From the NCBI RefSeq assembly GCF_001747085.1, contig NZ_MDJD01000044.1, positions 1-45,628 of the forward strand: 45,628 nucleotides of DNA, read 5' to 3'. The stretch is from Flavivirga aquatica (GTDB lineage Bacteria; Bacteroidota; Bacteroidia; Flavobacteriales; Flavobacteriaceae). Position numbers and translations under genes: made by a program. This document shows, one piece after another, positions 38,436-45,628 of the stretch (position 1 is the first letter of the stretch; each line of letters begins with the position of its first letter). The notes below the pieces were generated by a model. It was given only the letters and a program-made list of their open reading frames with translations. It was not told the DNA's origin and did not search any database.

Positions 38436-39824
38436 ATGCAATTAAGTAACTATACTAAAGAGTTTAAATACAATTGGCAATTGGCAGCCCCGGTAATGTT
38501 AGGTATGTTAGGGCATACCTTTGTTAGTTTTATAGACAATATTATGGTTGGACAAATAGGAACAGCTGAATTAGCAGCAGTTTCTTTAGGTAATAGTTTT
38601 GTATTTATTGCTATGTCTTTTGGTATTGGTTTTTCTACAGCTATAACACCATTAATAGCAGAAGCAGATGCAGCAAAGGATTTTTTGAAAGGAAAATCAT
38701 CTTTTAAGCACGGTCTGTTCTTATGTTCCGTTTTAGGTATATTACTTTTTTTAATAGTATTTCTAGCAAAACCATTAATGTATTTAATGAAACAACCTAT
38801 AGAAGTTGTTGGGTTAGCAATACCATATTTAAATTTAGTAGCATGTTCGTTAATTCCTTTAATTATTTTTCAAGGATTTAAACAATTTAGTGACGGCATG
38901 TCTATGACTAAGCTTCCCATGTATTCAACCATATTAGGAAATGTTATAAATATAGCCTTAAACTACGTATTAATTTTTGGAAAGTTTGGATTTTCAGAAA
39001 TGGGCATTCTAGGTGCGGCTTATGGTACTTTAATATCTCGAATTATTATGGTTTGGCATTTGTGGTTTTTATTACGAGCTAAAGAAAAAACAAAAGCTTT
39101 TGTAACTCATATTAAGTTTTTTGTTTTAGATAAGTTAATGTTGAAAAAGCTTATTGATTTAGGAACACCAAGCGCTATGCAAATGTTTTTTGAAGTAGCC
39201 ATATTTACTGCAGCAGTATGGCTTAGTGGCTTATTAGGTAAAAACCCGCAAGCAGCAAATCAAATAGCATTAAATTTATCATCCATGACATTTATGATAG
39301 CCATGGGCTTAAGTGTTGCAGCTATGATTCGTGTTGGTAATCAAAAAGGATTAAAAACTTATCTTGAATTACGTCGCATTGCATATTCATTATTTTTAAT
39401 GGCAATTATTTTTGCCATTGGTTTTGCTATTATTTTCTTTGTGTTTCATGAGCAGTTACCAAAAATCTATGTAGATTTTGATGACGCTAAAAACCTTGTT
39501 GATAATACAGAAGTGATTAGTATCGCCTCAAAGTTGTTAATTGCTGCTGCGATTTATCAAATTAGTGATAGTATACAAGTATTGGTTCTAGGAGCTTTGC
39601 GTGGATTACAAGATGTTAAAATCCCAACCATAATTACCTTTATTTCGTATTGGTTAATAGGTTTTCCAGTAAGTTGGTTTTTAGGAAAAGAAGATGTTTA
39701 TGGAAGTTTTGGTATTTGGTTAGGGCTATTAGCTGGTCTAACTACAGCAGCTATTTTATTGTATATTCGATTTAATTATTTGACAAAAAAACTTATTAGA
39801 GAAAACATTAGTATTAATTTATAA
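38436..39824 (+). CDS. MATE family multidrug/cation antiporter
   Basis: A 462-residue inner-membrane transporter with about 12 hydrophobic helices in two MatE halves. The first repeat begins APVMLGMLGHTFVSFIDNIMVGQIG, with the conserved NIMVG motif. The second begins at about residue 240 (IDLGTPSAMQMFFEVAIF). MATE proteins exchange drugs or metabolites for Na+ or H+; which one is not decidable here. It is followed 6 nt later by a small unknown gene, so these are likely one transcript. Confidence 0.93.
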   Translation: MQLSNYTKEFKYNWQLAAPVMLGMLGHTFVSFIDNIMVGQIGTAELAAVSLGNSFVFIAMSFGIGFSTAITPLIAEADAAKDFLKGKSSFKHGLFLCSVLGILLFLIVFLAKPLMYLMKQPIEVVGLAIPYLNLVACSLIPLIIFQGFKQFSDGMSMTKLPMYSTILGNVINIALNYVLIFGKFGFSEMGILGAAYGTLISRIIMVWHLWFLLRAKEKTKAFVTHIKFFVLDKLMLKKLIDLGTPSAMQMFFEVAIFTAAVWLSGLLGKNPQAANQIALNLSSMTFMIAMGLSVAAMIRVGNQKGLKTYLELRRIAYSLFLMAIIFAIGFAIIFFVFHEQLPKIYVDFDDAKNLVDNTEVISIASKLLIAAAIYQISDSIQVLVLGALRGLQDVKIPTIITFISYWLIGFPVSWFLGKEDVYGSFGIWLGLLAGLTTAAILLYIRFNYLTKKLIRENISINL

Positions 39825-39830
39825 GTCTAT

Positions 39831-40277
39831 ATGAAATTATTACAAAGTATTGATAAGATATTAGCATCTTTAGGGAATATTAAAGCTATGGAACGTACGC
39901 ATGTAGATACTTATACCGAAGATTTAATAAGGAATATAGAAGGAAAGAAAATAGCAGAATCTAAGTATGGACAGCTTTTAGTGTCTTTTCAAAACGTGTC
40001 GATTTATAAATTTCTTAATGTTGCTATTTTGAGTGGCTCAAACGTAAAGACATTTAATGGATGTAGCCTTATATTTGTAAACAATAAGAAGGAAACCATA
40101 TTATGGTCTGATACTAAAGAAATAGAATCAGATTATTCTAACGTATCAAATAGATGGCTCACAAAAATTAGTTTTGTTGTTAGTGAAGCCGAAGAAAAAA
40201 TGATAGTAGAACAAAAGTTTGATAAAGTATTTCTTAATTATAAGAAGAAATCTTTACCAATGAATAAATGTAATTAA
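39831..40277 (+). CDS. Conserved-looking hypothetical protein
   Basis: A 148-residue soluble protein without signal peptide or membrane segment. It mixes helices (LLQSIDKILASLGNIKAMER) with beta strands (KYGQLLVSFQNVSIYKFLNVAIL, CSLIFVNNKKETILWSDTKE). I do not recognise a family. It starts 6 nt after the MATE gene and ends 17 nt before the next small gene. Confidence 0.65.
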   Translation: MKLLQSIDKILASLGNIKAMERTHVDTYTEDLIRNIEGKKIAESKYGQLLVSFQNVSIYKFLNVAILSGSNVKTFNGCSLIFVNNKKETILWSDTKEIESDYSNVSNRWLTKISFVVSEAEEKMIVEQKFDKVFLNYKKKSLPMNKCN

Positions 40278-40294
40278 TATATTTAAAGTTAAAA

Positions 40295-40522
40295 ATGACA
40301 CTTCCAAAATTTATATTAGGAGATAATACAGATTATCCAAATGCTATTTTTGTAATTCATACGGAATTTCCAAGATTTATTATTAATCTTGAAGATGACG
40401 ACGTAGAGTGGTTTGAAGACTTTGATGCCGAAGATGAGAAGGAACTTAAAATCGAAACCGAAAATGCTATAAAGCTAGCGACCGAATTTTATGATAAAGA
40501 AATAGCAAAATATGAAGATTAG
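40295..40522 (+). CDS. Small acidic hypothetical protein
   Basis: A 75-residue cytosolic protein, strongly acidic in its second half (DDDVEWFEDFDAEDEKEL), with a conserved-looking N-terminus (LPKFILGDNTDYPNAIFVIHTEFPRF). Small proteins of this look are, from memory, common in Flavobacteriaceae with no assigned function. It lies 17 nt after the preceding unknown gene. Confidence 0.7.
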   Translation: MTLPKFILGDNTDYPNAIFVIHTEFPRFIINLEDDDVEWFEDFDAEDEKELKIETENAIKLATEFYDKEIAKYED

Positions 40523-40606
40523 TTGATTTAAGTGAACCAACTAAGTTATTTATTGTCATAAATACCTATATACGAGTACAACGAGAATAACATCAAAAGA
40601 ATATAA

Positions 40607-41182
40607 ATGATTGATCAAATTTTAAATTACGATACCGATTTATTTTTATTTTTAAACAATTTAGGAACACCTGCTTGGGATAATTTATGGTTGATTATTA
40701 CACATAAGCTTACGTTTGTTCCTTTATATGCAATTTTATTATTTTTGCTTTATAGAAAGTATGGATTAAAATCGTTGTTGGTTTTTGTAGTTGTAGTAGC
40801 CTTAATGATTACATTCACAGACCAAATAACAAATATTTTTAAGAGAGGCTTTCAGCGTCCAAGACCATGTGGTGAAGCAGACTTAATAGATCAAATGCGC
40901 TTTATAGCTGTGCGCTGTGGGAAGTATGGCTTCTTTTCGGGACATTCATCAAATTCAATGGCAGCAGCAGTTTTCGCAGGTTTAATGCTTAAATCCCATT
41001 ATAAAAATTTAATATTCATTCTATTACTTTGGAGTGCTATTGTTGCTTATAGTAGAATATATGTAGGTGTACATTACCCGCTAGATATAGTATGTGGGCT
41101 TACTTTTGGAGCTATTTCAGGTTTTATTTTCTATAAGTTAGCGAAGTATCTTTTAAATAAGTTTGTCTCTACTATTATTTAG
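40607..41182 (+). CDS. PAP2-family membrane phosphatase
   Basis: A 191-residue membrane protein with about five helices. All three acid-phosphatase motifs are present: KxxxxxxRP at K79-P87 (KRGFQRPRP), SGH at 111-113 (FFSGHSSNS), and SRxxxGxHxxxD at 149-160 (SRIYVGVHYPLD). The catalytic His residues are H113 and H156. Family members dephosphorylate lipid phosphates such as undecaprenyl pyrophosphate, phosphatidic acid or lipid A; the substrate is not resolved. It ends 17 bp from the convergent response-regulator gene. Confidence 0.93.
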   Translation: MIDQILNYDTDLFLFLNNLGTPAWDNLWLIITHKLTFVPLYAILLFLLYRKYGLKSLLVFVVVVALMITFTDQITNIFKRGFQRPRPCGEADLIDQMRFIAVRCGKYGFFSGHSSNSMAAAVFAGLMLKSHYKNLIFILLLWSAIVAYSRIYVGVHYPLDIVCGLTFGAISGFIFYKLAKYLLNKFVSTII

Positions 41183-41199
41183 TAAATATATTATTGTTT

Positions 41200-41844
41200 T
41201 TAAATATTATAGATTTTATTTTTTATAGCATAAATAACTAAACCTATTCTGTTTTTTACTTGAAGTTTATAGAATAAAGTGTCTCTGTATCCATCTATGG
41301 TTTTAGGGCTTAAAAACATTCTTTCTGCAATTTCTTTATATGTTAATTCTGTGCAAACCAGTTTAATGAACTCTATTTCTCTTTCTTTTAAATGAGTTTT
41401 ATTATTTTGATAGTCATCATTTAATGTATTTACAAGCAATTTCGCAACATCTCGCGTGTGGTAAAACCCTTTGTCTAAAACTTCATGTAAAGCAGTTTCT
41501 AAAATGTTTTTTTCTACATCTTTAAGTAAATAGCCTTTAGCTCCAGCTTTTAACATTTTAATAATGATATCTTCATTTTCTTCTACAGAAAGCGCAAGAA
41601 CATTAATACTAGGGTAATTATTAGTTAAGTGTAGTGTTGTTTCTATACCATTCATTATTGGCATATTTACATCCATAAGAACAATGTCAGGTTGTTTAGC
41701 ATTCGATTTTAATTTATCTACTAGTTCTTGTCCATTTTTACATAAATACAGTACATTAAAATCATTAAAAGAATTAACTAAGCTACTTATAGCTTGAGAT
41801 AATAATACGTGATCTTCAACAATAACTATTGTGCGGGCTTCCAT
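41200..41844 (-). CDS. NarL/LuxR-family response regulator
   Basis: A 214-residue transcription factor. The receiver domain (1-125) has the acidic pocket (EDH at 10-12), phospho-acceptor D58 in VLMDVNMPIMNG and the conserved Lys in GYLLKDVEK. The LuxR-type helix-turn-helix is at about 150-205 (LKEREIEFIKLVCTELTYKEIAERMFLSPKTI). It follows the histidine kinase gene after 149 nt on the same strand and is its likely phosphorylation partner. Target genes unknown. Confidence 0.94.
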   Translation of the reverse strand: MEARTIVIVEDHVLLSQAISSLVNSFNDFNVLYLCKNGQELVDKLKSNAKQPDIVLMDVNMPIMNGIETTLHLTNNYPSINVLALSVEENEDIIIKMLKAGAKGYLLKDVEKNILETALHEVLDKGFYHTRDVAKLLVNTLNDDYQNNKTHLKEREIEFIKLVCTELTYKEIAERMFLSPKTIDGYRDTLFYKLQVKNRIGLVIYAIKNKIYNI

Positions 41845-41993
41845 ATAAAATTGTTAATAACACCAAATATGTTTCAAAATGGTTGATTAAGAAATTGAAT
41901 TATTAAGGTATAAAATTAAAGTTTAACTACAGATTATGTTTTTAATAATTAAAAATTTGTACTTAACTTGATTAAGAAAACTATTTGTATTGA

Positions 41994-42755
41994 TTATTTT
42001 GAAATGTCTTTGGTATAAGGGTATGATAAATATAACTTAGTTCCTTCGTTAATGGCAGATTCAATATTAATTTTAGCACCAATAAGTTGTGCTCTTTTTT
42101 CAATATTTAATAAGCCTATTCCAGAATCCTCAGGATTATTTTTTATATTAAACCCTTTGCCATTATCTTCGGCAATAATATTAACTTCATTTTTATCAAA
42201 ATTAATCATTATTTTTAAATGACTAGCATTGGCGTGTTTAATAGTGTTAGAAAAGAATTCTTGAAGAATTCTAAAAAAAACAACTTCTACTTCATGATTA
42301 ATTATTTTTTCTTTACCAGTTATTATTAGTTCAGCTTCAATATATTGTAGTCTGTTAAAGCGATCTAACTCTTGTTGTATAGCTTTAGTTAAAGAGGTGT
42401 TTTTTAAGGCTTCAGGGTTTATGGCACGTGATAAGGTCCTTACTTCTTTTAAGCTTTTGTCTAAAGACTCTTTAATGTCTTCAATACTGGCACCACTTTG
42501 TAATTGTATTTTAGCTAATGTTATAAGTTGACCAATATTATCGTGTAATTCCCAGCTAATATTTCTAAACGTTTCTTCTCTAATTTCAATTTGCATTTTA
42601 GAAATTTCTTGCTCAAAATGCTGTTCATTTACTTTTTGTTCTAGGAGTAGTGCATTTTTTCGTTTTTGAAAAATAACAAATAGTATAATCAATATTATAC
42701 ATAAAAATACCAATGTGAATACGGCTACTAATATTGCTTGTCCTTCTCGCTGCAT
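41994..42755 (-). CDS. Short sensor histidine kinase (HisKA_3/HATPase type)
   Basis: A 253-residue kinase from the ATG at 42755 (MQREGQAILVAVFTLV); an upstream in-frame ATG at 42776 would add seven residues. There is one transmembrane helix and no periplasmic sensor. A coiled segment leads to the phospho-accepting His in ISWELHDNIGQLITLAKIQLQ. The ATPase domain has the N-box ILQEFFSNTIKHANAS and the G-box DNGKGFNIKNNPEDSGIGLLNI. The type pairs with NarL regulators, as found 149 nt downstream. Its start overlaps the end of the preceding multi-TM gene by 28 nt (49 nt from the alternative start), pointing to translational coupling. Confidence 0.92.
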   Translation of the reverse strand: MQREGQAILVAVFTLVFLCIILIILFVIFQKRKNALLLEQKVNEQHFEQEISKMQIEIREETFRNISWELHDNIGQLITLAKIQLQSGASIEDIKESLDKSLKEVRTLSRAINPEALKNTSLTKAIQQELDRFNRLQYIEAELIITGKEKIINHEVEVVFFRILQEFFSNTIKHANASHLKIMINFDKNEVNIIAEDNGKGFNIKNNPEDSGIGLLNIEKRAQLIGAKINIESAINEGTKLYLSYPYTKDISK

Positions 42756-43393
42756 ATAAAACCTATAATAAAACAAATATTCATAATAATACTTAAAATA
42801 CTTTCTGCTATAAAAATATTTTCAAAATTTGGAATTTCCTCATAATAGTTACGCATAATTCTAGTTGGTATTTTTCCAATATGGTAGAGTAATAATCCAA
42901 TACTTATCCAAAAGAGTAAATTTTTATCCACATACAAAACTTTATTTGTATTTAAAATTTCTGTAAAATAAAACGCTATAGCCATGATTAGAAAAAATGC
43001 AGCAATTAAGAAGGGGATAGTTATTAATTGGTTAAAATAATTCTGTAAAAACATATTTCCAAAAAAGGAAATTATATATATAATTAAAAAGTATTTAATA
43101 TATGTTTTATGATTATTATTCTTTACATATCTTTTAAAGTGGATGAATAAAAAAGAAAAATTTATTAAATGATATATATTATATATTATGAGATTGTATG
43201 TGAACCCCATTTTTCTTATGTATAGTCCTAAAAATTCATTTATTACTACATACCATAATATTATAAGAAAGTATTTTAAGCAGGTGTGTTTATACTTATA
43301 AAAATATATTGTACCAATGATAGCAGTAAGAAGATCTATATATTTTACAGAACTTCTTAAGCTTTCATAAGTAATATTGATCATCATAAACAA
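42728..43393 (-). CDS. Multi-pass membrane protein of unknown function, overlaps the kinase gene
   Basis: A 221-residue hydrophobic protein with about six or seven transmembrane segments, Lys/Tyr/Ile-rich and without recognisable catalytic motifs. Its stop lies inside the 5' end of the histidine-kinase gene. Since that kinase has no sensor domain, this protein is a plausible sensing partner, like other split membrane sensors. That is inference from position only. Confidence 0.75.
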   Translation of the reverse strand: MFMMINITYESLRSSVKYIDLLTAIIGTIYFYKYKHTCLKYFLIILWYVVINEFLGLYIRKMGFTYNLIIYNIYHLINFSFLFIHFKRYVKNNNHKTYIKYFLIIYIISFFGNMFLQNYFNQLITIPFLIAAFFLIMAIAFYFTEILNTNKVLYVDKNLLFWISIGLLLYHIGKIPTRIMRNYYEEIPNFENIFIAESILSIIMNICFIIGFICSEKDKQY

Positions 43394-43486
43394 TCGTTTT
43401 TGGTTAATTTTGTAGAATTTGGAATAAAGATAAATTTAAAATCCTATTAAACGGCTTCTCATAGAAAATAGATTTGTAATGCTTAT

Positions 43487-44194
43487 TTAATTATTTCTTG
43501 GAGGAGGACTTGCTTCACTTTCATTATATACAAGACTAGTTATTGCGTTATTTAATGCTGTTGAAGAAAATAGCCTTGATATATTAAGGCTAAAGTTACC
43601 TTCTTGTTGGTTAGATTTAAGGTATGGATTGAGCCTTTCTTTTTTGTTATAATCGAGCATTAATTCATCCATGGCTACAAAATTCCCTTTAATAGGGTTT
43701 CCTCCTTTTTCATATTCAATATAAAAAGGAATATGGTTCATATTGTTGTGTTTAGGGTCTTGTTTCTCAGACTTCATAGTTGGAACCATAAAAAAAGTTT
43801 GCTGATTAGGGAATTTTTCATGCTTATTTGAATAGGCACCATAATACAATCGTATACCTGTAACATTATAAGAAGGGTTTGTTTTTTGCACTTTTTCAAT
43901 ATAGGCTATATATTCTTTAATTTCATCTAAACTGTACCAAACAAATTTGGTGTCTATAAAAGATGAATCGTTGTAAAGTCTTCTTAAATGTGGCTCGATT
44001 AATTTAGTTCGGTTTTTATGATATTCTTTAAATAAATCGATGCCTTTATTAATAGGAATGATTTTTTTTGGTGCGGCATATGTTGGATTGTTTCCATCAT
44101 CTGTATGCGGTTCTTTATCTTTACAAAATTTAACTATAATTAATAGTAACATGACTACTAATAGGATAACAAGATAGGGTTTGTTTTTTTTCAT
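43487..44194 (-). CDS. Membrane-anchored hypothetical protein
   Basis: A 235-residue protein with one N-terminal transmembrane helix (7-22, YLVILLVVMLLLIIVK), a Pro/Asp linker and a folded extracytoplasmic domain from about 45 (INKGIDLFKEYHKNRTKLI). Notable parts are FVWYSLDEIKEYIAYIEKV and TGIRLYYGAY. The C-terminus is low-complexity (NESEASPPPRNN). No family recognised. It is 93 nt upstream of the multi-TM gene on the same strand and may be the first gene of the signalling cluster. Confidence 0.7.
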   Translation of the reverse strand: MKKNKPYLVILLVVMLLLIIVKFCKDKEPHTDDGNNPTYAAPKKIIPINKGIDLFKEYHKNRTKLIEPHLRRLYNDSSFIDTKFVWYSLDEIKEYIAYIEKVQKTNPSYNVTGIRLYYGAYSNKHEKFPNQQTFFMVPTMKSEKQDPKHNNMNHIPFYIEYEKGGNPIKGNFVAMDELMLDYNKKERLNPYLKSNQQEGNFSLNISRLFSSTALNNAITSLVYNESEASPPPRNN

Positions 44195-44601
44195 GATTAA
44201 TTGATATTAATTTGATTATAAAATTACATTATATACTAATACAGACAACGTATTTGATAATTATGTTAAAATAAATTAAGTTTAATTTATTTAAAATCAA
44301 TTAATTATGATTTATATTCCATGTTTTTACTAGATAAAAAGGGTGTTTTTCCCCTTATTGTATTTTGTAAATTAGATTAATTAACCTATATACTAAGTGG
44401 TATTATTGTATAAATAACTGCTTAGGACATGAGAAAAATTGCTAATTTCATTTAAGTAGATAAATTGATGAAATTTTGAACCAAAGATTATCATGAAATT
44501 ATAAATTAGGTCATTCTTTATTTTTAATAACTAACCATTCAATATATATTAATTTCAGTTATGTTATAGAAGACGATATATTTGATTAAAAAAGAAAAAG
44601 C
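44195..44601. other. Intergenic region before the decayed lipoprotein gene
   Basis: About 400 nt of very AT-rich DNA without a gene. It contains a short inverted repeat (AATTTCAT at 44444-44451 and ATGAAATT at 44468-44475) with a second copy of ATGAAATT at about 44493, and a small GGG/CCC stem near 44340-44355. A -7-type element lies at 44577-44584. Nothing else is supportable. Confidence 0.5.
44577..44584 (+). promoter_or_regulatory. -7 element (TATATTTG) in front of the decayed lipoprotein gene
   Basis: Exact TAnnTTTG match 17 nt before the ATG at 44602. The spacing is the same as for live genes in the window, which supports a real, now degenerate, gene downstream. Confidence 0.4.
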
Positions 44602-45372
44602 ATGAAAATTTTATTTAAAGTAAATGTGTTTTTATTAATTATTTTACTTGTAGGCTGCAGTTAATTTTGATGAATCTAAATTTGAAAATATTACCTGCAA
44701 TGGGTTCGGTACAATTTTTTGAAATAGGACATGTTATTAATAATACGATTACATCGAAAATCCATAGAAGAGTATTCACTATTTAGTTCAGTAATAAAAG
44801 AAAGTGAGCCAATAGAAGACGCATTAAAAATTACAGGTTTTAAGTCAATCCTGTCCTAAATAAATTTTGCACTTGATGCTTACTATAATTTGTATAATTC
44901 AACTGAAAAAAAGTGGGTCGTATCTGTTCAACATACTCTTGAGGCTAAAGGAAAATTATCTGGTAGTCGTTTAAATTTTTATACTATAGATATGGCTTTA
45001 CCAACTCAAAAAATGTTTCATTTAACAGGTGTGGCAGCCGACTTTACAAAATCATTAAACTACTATTTTAATAAAGATTATCATAAAAATCAACTTTCTG
45101 CTTATGCTGCTCTTGAGCATTCAAAAAAAGCTTTAAAAATAGAAAAGGTGATTGAACAAAATGGATCGGGGAAATTCAAAGATTGGTATCGTTGGAATGA
45201 AACTGCCTTGATCTGGAAAATTGAAAACGTATTAAAAAATTATATTAGTCACATAAAAGACCTTGAGTATTTTAATTTAAAATATCACAATCGCAATTCA
45301 AAAACCTCAGGTATTCAATATAAATATCAAAACGAACTAATCTATATGGAAAATGCAAATAGAGAAGTTTAA
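44602..45372 (+). pseudogene. Decayed lipoprotein gene of unknown family
   Basis: A signal peptide with a lipobox (MKILFKVNVFLLIILLVGCS) starts at 44602 but hits a TAA at 44662-44664. Coding-like sequence continues in the next frame (NFDESKFENITCNGFGTIF), then in a third, and returns to the first frame from about 44731 (KSIEEYSLFSSVIKESEPIE). An in-frame TAA at 44857-44859 interrupts it before INFALDAYYNLYNSTEKKWV. The last piece, open from 44860 to 45372 (a TTG at 44890 is the first plausible start), is about 170 residues, mostly helical, with LNFYTIDMALPTQKMFHLTG and KDWYRWNETALIWKIENVLK. I do not recognise the family. At least two frameshifts and one stop explain the pattern. Expression of the 3' part as a short protein cannot be excluded. 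Confidence 0.65.
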
Positions 45373-45397
45373 AGAATATAGTCAAACTAAAACTGTA

Positions 45398-45628
45398 ATG
45401 AACCAAAATGATAACTTCTATTTAGATAAAGATGAACCAAATAAAAGTTGTTTGCTCACTTTACGTAACATTATTATAAATCAAGATAAAAATATAACTG
45501 AAACAAAAAAATATGGAATGCCTTGTTTCTGTTATAAAACAAAAACATTCTGTTATCTATGGATTGATAAAAAAACCGATGAACCTTATATTCTTTTTGT
45601 TGAAGGACAATATATTGACCACCCAAAA
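45398..45628 (+). CDS. DUF1801 family protein, partial (window end)
   Basis: At least 77 residues, open to the window edge. The start MNQNDNFYLDKDEPNKSC at 45398 fits the family; an in-frame ATG at 45353 would overlap the previous reading frame. The core motifs CLLTLRNIIINQDKNITETKKYGMP and FCYLWIDKKTDEPYILFVEG are typical of DUF1801 (YdhG-like) proteins: a small cytosolic alpha-beta fold of unknown function. Truncated only by the window. Confidence 0.85.
   Translation, partial: MNQNDNFYLDKDEPNKSCLLTLRNIIINQDKNITETKKYGMPCFCYKTKTFCYLWIDKKTDEPYILFVEGQYIDHPK

Noticed and set aside
44444-44500. Short repeats ATGAAATT/AATTTCAT as a repeat array or attachment site
   Set aside because: Only three 8-bp copies in very AT-rich DNA, with no regular spacing or integrase nearby.

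Overview
The window reads as a chromosomal segment of a marine-type member of the Flavobacteriaceae (Bacteroidota). The DNA is very AT-rich. Genes lack clear Shine-Dalgarno sequences, and many are preceded by the Bacteroidota -7 promoter element TAnnTTTG. One secreted protease ends in a type IX secretion (T9SS) sorting domain. Other typical markers are a CarboxypepD_reg/TonB-dependent receptor, bacillithiol ligase BshC, a divergent topoisomerase IV pair, and many small lipoproteins with an N-terminal Cys followed by Asn/Asp-rich linkers. I cannot name a genus from sequence alone. No rRNA, tRNA, CRISPR array or prophage was seen.

Layout. Positions 1-625 hold a frameshifted IS1182-type transposase fragment (minus strand), running off the left edge. 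1093-3717 is a TonB-dependent receptor. 4224-7058 carries ychF, a SRPBCC protein and an EamA transporter. 7277-12407 is a topoisomerase IV locus (parE and parC) with a zinc-ribbon membrane protein and an unlisted 44-codon basic ORF between the two subunits. 12542-14668 has a CAAX-type membrane protease facing a CarboxypepD_reg protein. 14857-18226 is a two-gene minus-strand unit: a PhoX-like lipoprotein and a lipoprotein fusing an imelysin-like domain to a di-haem MauG/cytochrome c peroxidase. 18511-21500 is bshC with a PLP-dependent decarboxylase 14 nt behind it. 21561-26081 is guaA, a four-LysM/periplasmic-binding fusion, a DUF922 metalloprotease-like protein and a DUF3820 protein. 26091-28391 holds two minus-strand envelope proteins. 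28605-33117 is pyrG, yidC and a MORN-type protein. 33217-34203 is a two-domain fasciclin lipoprotein. 34375-41182 is mnmA, a T9SS subtilase, nitronate monooxygenase, a MATE transporter, two small unknowns and a PAP2 phosphatase. 41200-44194 is a minus-strand signalling cluster (unknown anchored protein, multi-TM protein, short histidine kinase, NarL-type regulator). 44602-45372 is a decayed lipoprotein gene, and the window ends inside a DUF1801 gene.

Most of the window is ordinary housekeeping. The best candidates for new biology are: (1) the PhoX-like/imelysin-MauG pair, possibly an iron-dependent envelope enzyme with a haem-containing maturation partner; (2) bshC coupled to a PLP decarboxylase; (3) the split sensor cluster at 41200-44194; (4) the small basic ORF between the topoisomerase IV genes; (5) -7 promoter elements ending 3-4 nt before the start codon of three genes, which predicts leaderless mRNAs; and (6) two very long perfect palindromes, one of them overlapping a stop codon.
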